Position numbers and translations under genes: made by a program. A stretch of DNA of 64,000 nt from Oligoflexales bacterium (GTDB taxonomy: Bacteria; Bdellovibrionota_B; Oligoflexia; Oligoflexales; RGVZ01): positions 53,176-117,175 of the forward strand of contig CANLUT010000006.1 in assembly GCA_947494335.1 (NCBI GenBank), read 5' to 3'. The notes beneath the pieces were generated by a model that was not told where the DNA came from, ran no database searches, and was given only the letters and a program-made list of their open reading frames with translations. Shown here piece after piece: positions 9,468 to 17,905 of this stretch. Positions within the stretch are counted from its first letter, which is position 1, and each line of letters begins with the position of its first letter.

Positions 9468-11366
9468 ATGAGCATCTGGTATCGCCGCATTATATCTCTC
9501 TTGCTTGCCTATTTTGTCCAACGGCTGCTTTTTATCGGATTTAATTTCAAAGCACTGGTAGCAATTGACGGTTTAAGGTTGGTCTCTGCGTTCTTTGACG
9601 GACTTCGCTTTGACCTCTGCATCATCGCAACCGTCAATATTCCACTTGTGGCCATCCATACACTTCGTGGTTTACCGATGATATCTCGACACCCCAAATG
9701 GCTCGATCATGCTGTCAGTTTATTATTCGTCTTAACCAATGTTCCACTCATTGTTTTCGGGGTCGTCGACAGCCATTTGGTCAGCTTTACGGGACGGCGA
9801 ATCAGTCCGGCCATTTTCGAAATTGGCGGCGATATCCGAGATCAGTCCATCGGCATCATGATACAATTTTGGTGGATCACAATACCTACCGTAGCCCTGA
9901 TTCTCATCTTCGCATGGTACACCTGGCAGAAAGATCACTCCGGCAGCACTTACAATTGGAGCTTTCTCCAAAACACTTGGCCAAAATCTGCGGGATTTAT
10001 ACTCATTGGACTTTTATTGATCCGAGGTGGCTGGCAGACCAAACCGCTAGCTCCGGCACACGCATTTAACTGGCAGCCGACAGTTTTGGCCAATATGGTT
10101 TTAAACTCTGGCATGACTGTTCTGCGCACGCCAAAGTCTGTCGCAGTGAAACGATACGATGACTTTCAGGATGTAAAGGAGATCAGGCGCATCCTGAATC
10201 CTCGTCTCGAGGGCAGGACTCCTAGTGGTATTGCCCGCGGCAAAAATGTCGTAATACTCATCGTAGAAAGCCTGGCCACTGAATATGTCGGTTTTCTAAA
10301 CCACGGAAAAGGCTACACCCCCTTTATTGATGAATTATCCAAAAAATCTATTTATTTCGAACATTCGTATGCTAACGGTCGTCGAAGTATAGATGCGATG
10401 CCCGCCATCTTTTCAGGGGTCCCTGCGTGGCGAGATCAGCCCTTTGTCACCTCCCCCTACGCTGCAAACGAGACAATGCCACTTCCAAAGACTCTGCATG
10501 AGCTAGGCTACGCGACATTATTTTTTCATGGGGCCGCCAATGGCAGCATGCACTTTGACGTGTTTTCGCGAATCGCAGGGTTTGACAAGTATATTGGAGA
10601 AAACCAATATCCTAACGCTAACGATCACGATGGGCAGTGGGGAATCTTTGACGAGCCATTTTTAAAATTTGCAGTGGACGAATTAACCACAGCAAAAGCA
10701 CCATTTTTTGCCGGAATCTTTACGCTCACGTCACACAATCCCTTCAAGATCCCTGAGAAATATTCAGGCCGCTTCCCAACTGGATCACTACCAATTCACC
10801 AAGCCATCGGCTACGCTGACTTTTCGCTGTCCGAATTTTTCAAAGCAGCCCAAAATCAGCCATGGTTTCTTAATACGATCTTTGTGATCACGGGAGACCA
10901 CACATCTTTGTCTGACAACCCCGAGTTTGATAGCATGCCGGGACGCTTTCGGGTTCCCATTATCTTCTTCGATCCGACAAACAATCTTCCGAAAATTAGT
11001 CCCCAAAAAGTCGCTAGTCACATAGACATTAAACCAACACTCATGGACTTACTCGGGGTCGATTCATCAAAATTCGGACCATTTGGCGGCCCACTATTTG
11101 CTAATGACTGGCCTGGACGCACCATCCAATCAGAATGGGATACGTGGTACTACCGCGACGGTAACGTCCAGTTGACAATTGACCCAAACAATAGAGCCTC
11201 GGCGTTTAGCATTTTGGATACGCGCCTCAAAAAAGCCGAAATGCCTACGCCTGCCTTTGATCAACAGATCATGACGCTAAAGGCTGCGCGCCAGTATTTT
11301 TCAAATGGTTTACTGGATAACAACTGGTACCCGATGGGAAGCAATCAGGTTGGCATTCGTCACTGA
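9468..11366 (+). CDS. LtaS-type membrane sulfatase / phosphoglycerol transferase-like
   Basis: The 632-residue protein has about five N-terminal membrane spans, then from residue ~255 a sulfatase-fold domain. Metal and active-site motifs are visible: NVVILIVESL, the GRRSID segment where LtaS has its catalytic Thr (Ser here), FHGAANGSMHFD, and ITGDHTS. Relatives add phosphoglycerol or phosphoethanolamine to glycans or lipids in the periplasm. The gene sits 20 bases after rodA, so it is probably expressed with the elongation machinery, suggesting an envelope-polymer role. The exact substrate is unknown. Confidence 0.8.
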   Translation: MSIWYRRIISLLLAYFVQRLLFIGFNFKALVAIDGLRLVSAFFDGLRFDLCIIATVNIPLVAIHTLRGLPMISRHPKWLDHAVSLLFVLTNVPLIVFGVVDSHLVSFTGRRISPAIFEIGGDIRDQSIGIMIQFWWITIPTVALILIFAWYTWQKDHSGSTYNWSFLQNTWPKSAGFILIGLLLIRGGWQTKPLAPAHAFNWQPTVLANMVLNSGMTVLRTPKSVAVKRYDDFQDVKEIRRILNPRLEGRTPSGIARGKNVVILIVESLATEYVGFLNHGKGYTPFIDELSKKSIYFEHSYANGRRSIDAMPAIFSGVPAWRDQPFVTSPYAANETMPLPKTLHELGYATLFFHGAANGSMHFDVFSRIAGFDKYIGENQYPNANDHDGQWGIFDEPFLKFAVDELTTAKAPFFAGIFTLTSHNPFKIPEKYSGRFPTGSLPIHQAIGYADFSLSEFFKAAQNQPWFLNTIFVITGDHTSLSDNPEFDSMPGRFRVPIIFFDPTNNLPKISPQKVASHIDIKPTLMDLLGVDSSKFGPFGGPLFANDWPGRTIQSEWDTWYYRDGNVQLTIDPNNRASAFSILDTRLKKAEMPTPAFDQQIMTLKAARQYFSNGLLDNNWYPMGSNQVGIRH

Positions 11367-11376
11367 TGAATCAGCC

Positions 11377-12588
11377 CTAACGTTGAAGCTTTAAAACCCG
11401 CCCATACCGCGAATAAATCCCCATCGTCATCATCAAAAAAATCACCGCAGAAACGAGCACGGCTGTTGGCTCAGAAAATCGCTCCGCTAGCTGACCAATG
11501 ATGAGTCCACCAACAGGCATTAATCCGAAAAACGTCAAACTGAAGATACTCGCCACACGTCCACGCAGGCGATCCTCAACCTCAGAATGGAGAATACTAT
11601 TCGATAGATTCAGAGTCATAATTTGAGCCACACCAAGTAAAGCTACAAAAAAAACTGATACAGGCAGAGTCTTCGTAAGAGAAAATCCCAATAAAGCCAG
11701 GGGCAGAAGACCAGCACTCGCGTTAATAAGTCGTCCACGTGCGAGCGTCGAAGCAAAATAGGCAACCGTGACTGCAGCAACAACGGCACCAACTCCGCGA
11801 CTTGCCTGCAAATAGCCTGCAACACGGGCATCACCATGTAGCTGCTCAACCGCCCACGCTGGAAAAATAGTGACAACAGACACTCCAAAAAGACTCAGTG
11901 CTGCAGCCATCGCCACTAATGCCCCGATAATGGGATGATTCTTGACGTAATCAACTCCCTCTTTCATCTGCCCCAGCAATGAACCCTGCAAGGAGTGTTT
12001 AACTGCGCCTTGCGACTGAATCTTGAATAAAGCAACTAGGACAGCCACAAAAGATAACGCATTGATTCCAAAACACCATACGGGCCCATAGAGGACATAG
12101 ATGATACCAGCTAAAGCTGGTCCGATGGCTGCACCGGTATTAAAAAGCGTCGCATTTAGCGCAAACGCATTGGTCAAATCCTTGCGGTCAACCAATTCGC
12201 TGGCGAGGGACTGCCTCGCCGGAGCATCGAAACTGTTGGCTGCGCCCTGAAGCGCTGACAAGACGAGTAAATGCCAGGGCAGCAATAGTTGGAAGTATGT
12301 TAAAGCAACCATGATAACAGCCAGGATCATCATAAATACCTGACTATAAATCAAAACGCGGCGCCTGGAAAAACGATCAACCACAGCCCCCGCCACAAGC
12401 ATTAACGCCCACGATGGTGCGCCATTAGCAAATGCCAGCCAACCAAGGAAGGCGGGAGACTTGGTCATTTCAAATGCAAGGTAGGCCTGGGCTGTGGTCT
12501 GCATCCACGTCCCAGCTAGTGATATAAGCTGCCCAAAAAACCATAGCCGATAATTTCGATACTGCAACGATGCAAAAGCAGGATTCAA
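11377..12588 (-). CDS. MFS transporter, EntS-like (MFS_3)
   Basis: The 403-residue protein has about 12 membrane spans. It begins NPAFASLQYRNYRLWFFGQLISLAGTWMQ, and a loop after span 2 reads GAVVDRFSRRRVL, both typical of the EntS/MFS_3 exporter branch. These efflux small molecules, but the substrate cannot be inferred. The start is TTG at 12588 with GGAG upstream, 10 bases after the peroxidase stop, so the two are cotranscribed. It converges with the sulfatase gene across 10 bases. Confidence 0.85.
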   Translation of the reverse strand: MNPAFASLQYRNYRLWFFGQLISLAGTWMQTTAQAYLAFEMTKSPAFLGWLAFANGAPSWALMLVAGAVVDRFSRRRVLIYSQVFMMILAVIMVALTYFQLLLPWHLLVLSALQGAANSFDAPARQSLASELVDRKDLTNAFALNATLFNTGAAIGPALAGIIYVLYGPVWCFGINALSFVAVLVALFKIQSQGAVKHSLQGSLLGQMKEGVDYVKNHPIIGALVAMAAALSLFGVSVVTIFPAWAVEQLHGDARVAGYLQASRGVGAVVAAVTVAYFASTLARGRLINASAGLLPLALLGFSLTKTLPVSVFFVALLGVAQIMTLNLSNSILHSEVEDRLRGRVASIFSLTFFGLMPVGGLIIGQLAERFSEPTAVLVSAVIFLMMTMGIYSRYGRVLKLQR

Positions 12589-12598
12589 TCAGACTCCA

Positions 12599-13663
12599 TT
12601 ACTGCGGAGTCACAGATGTGCCCATGGTTTTGCTGAGGCGTGGCATCGTCTGCTCCGGAACAGTTCCAGTCAATGATACCAAGAAATTATAAATGTCATC
12701 TACTTCGTTTGCAGAAAGATTTTTATTTAGCTGAGTTTTTGCCATCACGCGAATAGCTTCCTGCAGCGTCAGAACTTTTCCATTATGAAAGTAAGGAGCT
12801 GTCGTTGCTACATTGCGAAGCGTTGGAACGCGGAACATGTGAGCATCCGCAATATCTTTGGTAACAGTCTTACGTCCTTCGTCCGCCATAAGGTCATACT
12901 TTTTCACATAGTCGTTGTCGGTGAACGTCGGAAAGCGCTGAAAGAACGCCGTGCCAACTGGTAATTTTGGGCCCGAAAATGCTGGGCCAGAATGACAACT
13001 AGTACAGCCAAGTTCGTTCATCGCCGTAAAGCCACGCTTAGCAGAAGCAGAGATTGCATGGTCGTCACCTTTTGCCCAACGGTCAAACGGACTATTTGGG
13101 GTGATCAAGGTGCGCTCGTAGGCTGCGATCGCCTTAGCGACGTTATTGATATTGAGCGCATCTCGACTGCCAAATGCTTTAGTGAAAAGCTCCTGATAAC
13201 CATCAATTTGTTTTAGTCGGGCGACGACAGCGTCGTTACTTTCCATGGCCATTTCTACCGGATTGGTAAGAGGACCGGTTGCTTGATCTTCCAGGGTGGT
13301 TTTCCGTCCATCCCACATCAGAGCGGACAAAAATGCAGCGTTGAAGACCGTTGGTGAACTGCGACCACCCAACTGACCGCCAACACCTGCGGACACTGCA
13401 CGATTATCTGTGCCTGATGACATCACATTATGGCAACTGTTACAGGAAACGGTTCCATCTTTGGAAATTCTTGGATCAAAGAAAAGCTGTTTGCCCAATT
13501 CAATTTTATGCGTGTTAGAAATATTATCTTTGGGCTGTGGGGCCTTTAGAGGCAACACAAATGATAGAGCTAGTTTTTGTTCCGCAGTAAGTGGACGCGA
13601 GAGAGCGGAATCTGCAATTAAAACTCCAACAAGAGCCAGGAATATTTTTCTTGTAGCAAACAT
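12599..13663 (-). CDS. Di-haem cytochrome c peroxidase (CcpA/MauG family)
   Basis: The protein is 354 residues from ATG 13663, eight bases after GAGGAG; a GTG sits one codon earlier. A signal peptide (KIFLALVGVLIADSALS) is followed by two c-type haem sites, CNSCH near residue 74 and CTSCH near residue 220, in the usual two-domain spacing. Motifs GKQLFFDPRIS, FNAAFLSALMWDG and FRVPTLRNVATTAPYFHNG are characteristic. It reduces hydrogen peroxide in the periplasm using cytochrome electrons. The following MFS gene is in the same transcript. Confidence 0.93.
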   Translation of the reverse strand: MFATRKIFLALVGVLIADSALSRPLTAEQKLALSFVLPLKAPQPKDNISNTHKIELGKQLFFDPRISKDGTVSCNSCHNVMSSGTDNRAVSAGVGGQLGGRSSPTVFNAAFLSALMWDGRKTTLEDQATGPLTNPVEMAMESNDAVVARLKQIDGYQELFTKAFGSRDALNINNVAKAIAAYERTLITPNSPFDRWAKGDDHAISASAKRGFTAMNELGCTSCHSGPAFSGPKLPVGTAFFQRFPTFTDNDYVKKYDLMADEGRKTVTKDIADAHMFRVPTLRNVATTAPYFHNGKVLTLQEAIRVMAKTQLNKNLSANEVDDIYNFLVSLTGTVPEQTMPRLSKTMGTSVTPQ

Positions 13664-13749
13664 CACGACGTCTCCTCTTCTAACAATAATAACCTAAAAC
13701 TTCGCCTCCGATACCATGATCGCAATCGCTCTGTCGACAAAAAGGCAAT

Positions 13750-13773
13750 AAAAAACCGGCCACTATGGCCGGT
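13750..13773 (-). terminator. Rho-independent terminator after tatA
   Basis: The inverted repeat at 13755-13773 has ACCGGCCA arms around a 3-base loop. Read on the minus strand it is followed by a run of T. It ends the tatA transcript before the peroxidase gene. Confidence 0.85.
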
Positions 13774-13797
13774 CTTTGAATCATTACACTCTGCTCG

Positions 13798-14001
13798 TTA
13801 TGCCTTTGGCTCGGAGGACACGGGATTCTGCTGTCCGCTCGTAATCTGAGTTTTTTGCTGATCTGGTCCGCCAACAGCTTTTTTAAACTCACGAATAGCC
13901 TCTCCCATGCCTTTAGCAAGCTCTGGTAGACGACGCGGCCCAAACAACAAAATTACCACTGCGAGAACGATCAACCAGTGAACAAGGGACATGCTACCCA
14001 T
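13798..14001 (-). CDS. tatA: Twin-arginine translocase subunit TatA/E
   Basis: The protein is 67 residues. One membrane helix (LVHWLIVLAVVILLFG) is followed by the hallmark FGPRRLPELAKGMGEAIREFKKA amphipathic helix and a polar tail. TatA multimers form the pore that exports folded twin-arginine substrates; one likely substrate is encoded at 29.7 kb. It starts at ATG 14001 with AGGAGG six bases upstream. No tatB or tatC lies in the window, so the gene stands alone between its terminator and speD. Confidence 0.95.
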   Translation of the reverse strand: MGSMSLVHWLIVLAVVILLFGPRRLPELAKGMGEAIREFKKAVGGPDQQKTQITSGQQNPVSSEPKA

Positions 14002-14071
14002 TACAGACCTCCTAGAGTCTAAAACCTGTGCTCATACATCTATCACAGGACCAATCCGTGTCAACCAACAA

Positions 14072-14848
14072 TCAGTCCGGCCAGTTGTGGAGAATGCCGC
14101 GCATTTCTCTATTAATTTCAGCCATATACCCTTGCACCGCTGGATCTTTTGGGTCAACCTTTGCGGGGAAGTAGGTCTGAACATCCTGATTTACCCGCAG
14201 CATTTTGGTTTGCCAAATATTGTCCGACTGCAGGGACAAGTCCACACAGTAGTAGTCTTTCAAGATTTTCGGCTCAATAAAATCCTGAATACTCGTGACC
14301 TTGTGATCGCGGAATACGCGACGACCCTCTGAATCCCTTGTAAACCCGCGCACGACATAGTCGATCACAACAACATCATTGTCGAAGTTTTCCATCATGT
14401 AATTCAGAGCGCGTAAGGGTGTGATTTCGCCGCAGGTGGCGATGTCGATATCGATACGGAACGTACAGATGCTGCCACCGCTGTGAAAATCCGGATATGT
14501 ATGTGCACAGATGTGACTTTTGTCGAGATGCATGGCTTTGAACGTGGCCACATCCGGACTTGCACCACCACCGGCAATGTCGCTCATCAGCACCATGGAG
14601 CTCGCGCCCCATGGATCATAATTCTGATCACTGACAGCCAAGACTTTCGCTTCGATGATGTCACAAATACCCTTGAGAATATTGGTGACGCGCTCGGCGT
14701 TGTACTTCTCGGAAATATACTTCACATACGACAAGCGCTCGGTCTCGTTACGAGCCACACAGAAGTCGTACAAATTGAAACTTAAGGCCTTAGTGAGGTT
14801 ATTAAACCCCACCAGCTTATAATCGCCAAACGGCTCGATGCGCTTCAT
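14072..14848 (-). CDS. speD: S-adenosylmethionine decarboxylase proenzyme (Escherichia coli type)
   Basis: The product is 258 residues from ATG 14848, close to the 264 of E. coli SpeD. It starts MKRIEPFGDYKLVGFNNLTKALSFNLYDFC and contains LDKSHICAHTYPD, where Ser111 is the predicted self-cleavage site that becomes the pyruvoyl group. ICTFRIDIDIATCGEITPL and DYVVRGFTRD also match. It makes decarboxylated AdoMet for spermidine synthesis. A G8 tract serves as or overlaps the ribosome-binding site. An in-frame upstream start at 14887 would add 13 residues and is less likely. Confidence 0.94.
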   Translation of the reverse strand: MKRIEPFGDYKLVGFNNLTKALSFNLYDFCVARNETERLSYVKYISEKYNAERVTNILKGICDIIEAKVLAVSDQNYDPWGASSMVLMSDIAGGGASPDVATFKAMHLDKSHICAHTYPDFHSGGSICTFRIDIDIATCGEITPLRALNYMMENFDNDVVVIDYVVRGFTRDSEGRRVFRDHKVTSIQDFIEPKILKDYYCVDLSLQSDNIWQTKMLRVNQDVQTYFPAKVDPKDPAVQGYMAEINREMRGILHNWPD

Positions 14849-14852
14849 GAAT

Positions 14853-14860
14853 CCCCCCCC
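14853..14860 (-). repeat. G8 homopolymer at the speD ribosome-binding site
   Basis: Eight consecutive G (C on the plus strand) lie four bases upstream of the chosen speD ATG. The tract is the only purine-rich ribosome-binding sequence there, so its length would set the spacing to the start. Confidence 0.6.
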
Positions 14861-15060
14861 GCAGGTTACTCGAAAAAGAGGTTCCACTATCTAAAACAGT
14901 AGAGCCCGCCGATTTAGCACGATCACCCCATAAATGCACCAAAATTATGGACATTTTTTCCCTAAAACCTGAATTTTTGAGCTGATCCGCGGAAGGCTGC
15001 TGTATACTGGGAGCCTAAAAGAAAAAAATCATCAATTACGGCAAATTAGAGGCATATTCG

Positions 15061-15915
15061 ATGGGACCGACAAACTTTGAAATGCGCAGGCCAGAAAATC
15101 GTATTGTGCACGTTCGCTGCTGGCAACCCTCCGATCGCCACGTCGAGGGTGTTGTCGTCTTAATTCATGGCCTAGGTGAACACTCAGGACGATACACACA
15201 TTGGGCTGCAAAATTCTGTAACCAAGGGTTTGCCGTTTATGCCTTGGACCTTGCTGGCCACGGCCGCTCAAGTGGAAAGCGTGGACACATTGCAAGTTTT
15301 GGCGGGCTTTATGACGACGTTGCTGAGCTAGTCACGATTGCTCGTAAAAACCATCCGGATGCTCCCATCCATATCTATGGACACAGCATGGGCGGTGCTA
15401 TCGCTTTGGGGGCGGCCATCAATCGTCCACTTTGTCAAACCACGCTCATCACAACAGGCCCTGCTATTGCTCCGGGGTTTGAACCACCGGCATGGAAAAT
15501 ATCCCTGGCGAAGTTTTTAGACCGCTGGGCACCGGGACTCGTCTTAGGAAATGAGCTAGATATTCAGGGCATCTCACAAGATCCTAAAGTTGTTGCTGCC
15601 TACAAACGCGACCCCTTGGTCCACAGCAAACTAAGTGTGAGATGGTTTAACGATTGGCTCCGCTGTGTTGAGCAGATCAAAACCCGTGGACCAAAGGAGA
15701 TCACCTCACCGGTGCTTATCGTTCACGGGGCTAAAGACAAGTTAACGTCCCCTCGCGCATCCGAGGACCTCAGCCGAAGCATGGGCGAGCGGGTGACCTT
15801 CAAATTATGGCCTAATGACCTCCATGAGTTACATAACGAACCGGACCATGACCAGGTATTTAACTTTATCCAGAGCTGGATCCGCTCGACCATGAAGGAA
15901 ACGGGCTCCACCTAA
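15061..15915 (+). CDS. Alpha/beta-hydrolase, monoacylglycerol lipase-like (Hydrolase_4)
   Basis: The 284-residue cytoplasmic-looking protein has no signal peptide. The order VVLIHGLGEHSGRY, DLAGHGRSSGKRG, IYGHSMGGAIAL with the nucleophile Ser, then VLIVHGAKDKLTSP (Asp) and WPNDLHELHNEPD (His) is the monoglyceride lipase/lysophospholipase pattern. It probably releases fatty acids from monoacylglycerols or lysophospholipids. It is divergent from speD and stands alone. Confidence 0.9.
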   Translation: MGPTNFEMRRPENRIVHVRCWQPSDRHVEGVVVLIHGLGEHSGRYTHWAAKFCNQGFAVYALDLAGHGRSSGKRGHIASFGGLYDDVAELVTIARKNHPDAPIHIYGHSMGGAIALGAAINRPLCQTTLITTGPAIAPGFEPPAWKISLAKFLDRWAPGLVLGNELDIQGISQDPKVVAAYKRDPLVHSKLSVRWFNDWLRCVEQIKTRGPKEITSPVLIVHGAKDKLTSPRASEDLSRSMGERVTFKLWPNDLHELHNEPDHDQVFNFIQSWIRSTMKETGST

Positions 15916-16116
15916 GCACTCATAAAAACCATAAATTACAGGCCTTTATCATTTAGGCGCATATTTTTTATTCAGAATTGTTCAGAGTTACTAGCTTTGT
16001 ATTGAAAAGCGTGTATATTGCCGGCTCAATCAATCTCCTACCGGAGATTCTGATGGATTGGTTCACAGTGAATGTGGTCCCTCAGAAGTCTTGGAGGAGG
16101 AAAAAGGGGTTTTTTT

Positions 16117-16419
16117 ATGGGCAAGAAATTATACGTGGGCGGCATTTCTTACAGTACGACAGATGATGGACTTCACGCGCTGTTTTCCAGCGTTGGAACT
16201 GTCGAGAGCGCCAAAATTGTCATGGATCGTGACACTGGTCGCAGCAAAGGTTTCGGATTCGTCGAGATGGCTACCGAAGCTGAAGCAAATGCAGCAATTC
16301 AAAAACTAAATGGATCTGAGGCTGATGGCCGCAGGCTAACCGTCAACGAGGCACGTCCTCAAGCTCCTCGCGATAATCGCGGCGGCGGCGGCGGCGGTGG
16401 TGGTCGTAATCGCTGGTAA
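16117..16419 (+). CDS. RRM-domain RNA-binding protein with Gly-rich tail
   Basis: The 100-residue protein is one RNA-recognition motif plus a GGGGGGGGRNRW tail. RNP2 is LYVGGI at residues 4-9, and RNP1 is KGFGFVEM in the middle. Start ATG 16117 has AAAAGGGG seven bases upstream; an earlier in-frame ATG at 16072 would add an unlikely 15 residues. Bacterial and cyanobacterial Rbp proteins of this form bind single-stranded RNA and are often cold-induced. The 200-base gap before it may hold a regulated leader. A strong terminator follows. Confidence 0.9.
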   Translation: MGKKLYVGGISYSTTDDGLHALFSSVGTVESAKIVMDRDTGRSKGFGFVEMATEAEANAAIQKLNGSEADGRRLTVNEARPQAPRDNRGGGGGGGGRNRW

Positions 16420-16464
16420 TTTAAATTGAGTCGTGTCAAATCGACTCAAAGCGAATTCAGAAAA

Positions 16465-16497
16465 GGGCCGAGAGACGTATCTCTCGGCCCTTTTTTT
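16465..16497 (+). terminator. Rho-independent terminator after the RRM gene
   Basis: An 11-bp perfect stem (arms 16465-16475 and 16480-16490, GC-rich) with a CGTA loop is followed by seven T on the plus strand. Confidence 0.95.
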
Positions 16498-16546
16498 AAA
16501 ACTGTTCTTTCATCGGTAAGGAGTGTCCAAAACACCAGATGTCGTC

Positions 16547-17104
16547 TTAAGTCCGATCCTGAGTCAGGGTCAGAGTCATTAAAACGGGATCTCCATTTTC
16601 CTTCCTGCCGCGAATCTTCACTGAATTTGAATCCATCAAATGGGGTAAAAGGTACTCAACCTTCTCCACTCCAAAATCAAAAACAATATGATCGTCATTT
16701 TCTATAATCACGTCGTGCGGCAATTTGCACTCAGACTTCGACAAACCATCTGCGGTTCGAATGATAACTCGCAAAAGATCTGGACCGATCGCGATTGACT
16801 TCAACCACGAATACCCTTGATCATGTCGAATATCCAGCGCCAGCATTTCATCAGAGGTTAGAGCAAATACTTTTTGAGACTCTGACATCTTAATTTTCGT
16901 AAGCTGTGCTCGCTCTACAACATCATCGTGGATCTCAGCAGAAAGATTATAGTGCCGATATAACGCATGCAGCCTACAAGACTCACCAAACGAATCGTAC
17001 TTCAAGTCAACTCGCAAGCCAACATTGAACAGCTCACCAGCTGCAGCCATTTGACTCATCAACGCCAGGAGCATTAGAACGTATTTGACATTAGAACCAA
17101 ACAT
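16547..17104 (-). CDS. Secreted protein of unknown function
   Basis: The product is 185 residues from ATG 17104, which has GGGAGG upstream; a start at 17140 would only lengthen the signal region. A signal peptide (VKYVLMLLALMSQMAAA) precedes a mature domain with two Cys (ESCRLHA and SECKLPH) that could form a disulfide, and predicted beta structure. I do not recognise the family. It lies before the Tyr-rich protein gene's terminator on the same strand and is probably a separate unit. Confidence 0.65.
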   Translation of the reverse strand: MFGSNVKYVLMLLALMSQMAAAGELFNVGLRVDLKYDSFGESCRLHALYRHYNLSAEIHDDVVERAQLTKIKMSESQKVFALTSDEMLALDIRHDQGYSWLKSIAIGPDLLRVIIRTADGLSKSECKLPHDVIIENDDHIVFDFGVEKVEYLLPHLMDSNSVKIRGRKENGDPVLMTLTLTQDRT

Positions 17105-17230
17105 GCTGTGCCTCCCTATGAAAACTTTTAACGATGGCAAACGAACGCCTCGCTTTGCACAGCTTCTAGCTCAAACGAAAGACAAGAAAAAATCGATAAA
17201 TAATCAATAGTGATTACTTTTAAACAAATA

Positions 17231-17254
17231 AAAAGGGCCGAGACCCTTCGGCCC
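17231..17254 (-). terminator. Rho-independent terminator after the Tyr-rich protein gene
   Basis: A GGGCCGA/TCGGCCC stem at 17235-17254 is followed on the minus strand by T-rich sequence, ending the 17274-17798 transcript. Confidence 0.8.
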
Positions 17255-17273
17255 CGGCCCAGCAAACCTGTGT

Positions 17274-17798
17274 CTACCACGCTGATGGATAATAGTAATA
17301 GCGGTAACCCCACGCTGAGTTAGCGCCGTAATTGTATGGATCATAGTAATGATAATAGTACGGTGATCCATAGCCATATGTGTAACCGTTGTAGTAGTAG
17401 GTCGGCCAATATCCCGAGTAGTAATAGGGCGAGTACCATCCGTAGTTAGCCCACCGCCATGCATTCCAGCCCCAAAGCAGTCCACGCGTGGATGAATCTC
17501 CAGAGGTGCTTGAATCAAGCGCATGCGAAGCACTCACATCGAATCCCCTATTCCAAACCTCCCGAAGCCCGGACGGTTCGTTTTTATTGAGATCCTCGCC
17601 AACGATTCGCAACTGCGCCTCCGACAAAAGCTCGCGCCCCTGATTGTCAATTGGCACCCGAATCATCGCACCTTTAGATGCCTGAACCGCAACGACCATG
17701 GCATTAGAATCCTCAGATGAAAATCCGTGAGCTGATATCAGCCCAACACTGACGCCTACAAAACCCAAGTATAAAAGTAAGCTCCTCGCAAATTTCAT
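17274..17798 (-). CDS. Secreted protein with Tyr/Gly/Trp-rich C-terminal tail
   Basis: The 174-residue protein starts at ATG 17798 after AAAGGAG; an upstream ATG at 17813 overlaps that site and is less likely. A signal peptide (LLLYLGFVGVSVGLISAHG) precedes about 75 residues of ordinary sequence (VRVPIDNQGRELL-type, mature domain). The last ~60 residues consist largely of Tyr, Gly, Trp, Ser and Asn in runs such as YYYSGYWPTYYYNGY. No family is recognised. The tail looks low-complexity and aromatic, suited to surface adhesion or matrix contact (inference). Confidence 0.7.
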   Translation of the reverse strand: MKFARSLLLYLGFVGVSVGLISAHGFSSEDSNAMVVAVQASKGAMIRVPIDNQGRELLSEAQLRIVGEDLNKNEPSGLREVWNRGFDVSASHALDSSTSGDSSTRGLLWGWNAWRWANYGWYSPYYYSGYWPTYYYNGYTYGYGSPYYYHYYDPYNYGANSAWGYRYYYYPSAW

Positions 17799-17905
17799 GT
17801 TATCTCCTTTCATGTTACCTATTCAAAAAATCGGAGAAAGCGGTCTCCAAGTCCGAGAGATACGCCCCAACAATAAATAAGACAATACGCACGACACTGG
17901 ATGGA

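Noticed and set aside
15988..16019. Possible promoter for the RRM gene (TTACTA and TATATT)
   Set aside because: The spacing is 20 bases and the -35 is poor; not strong enough to annotate.
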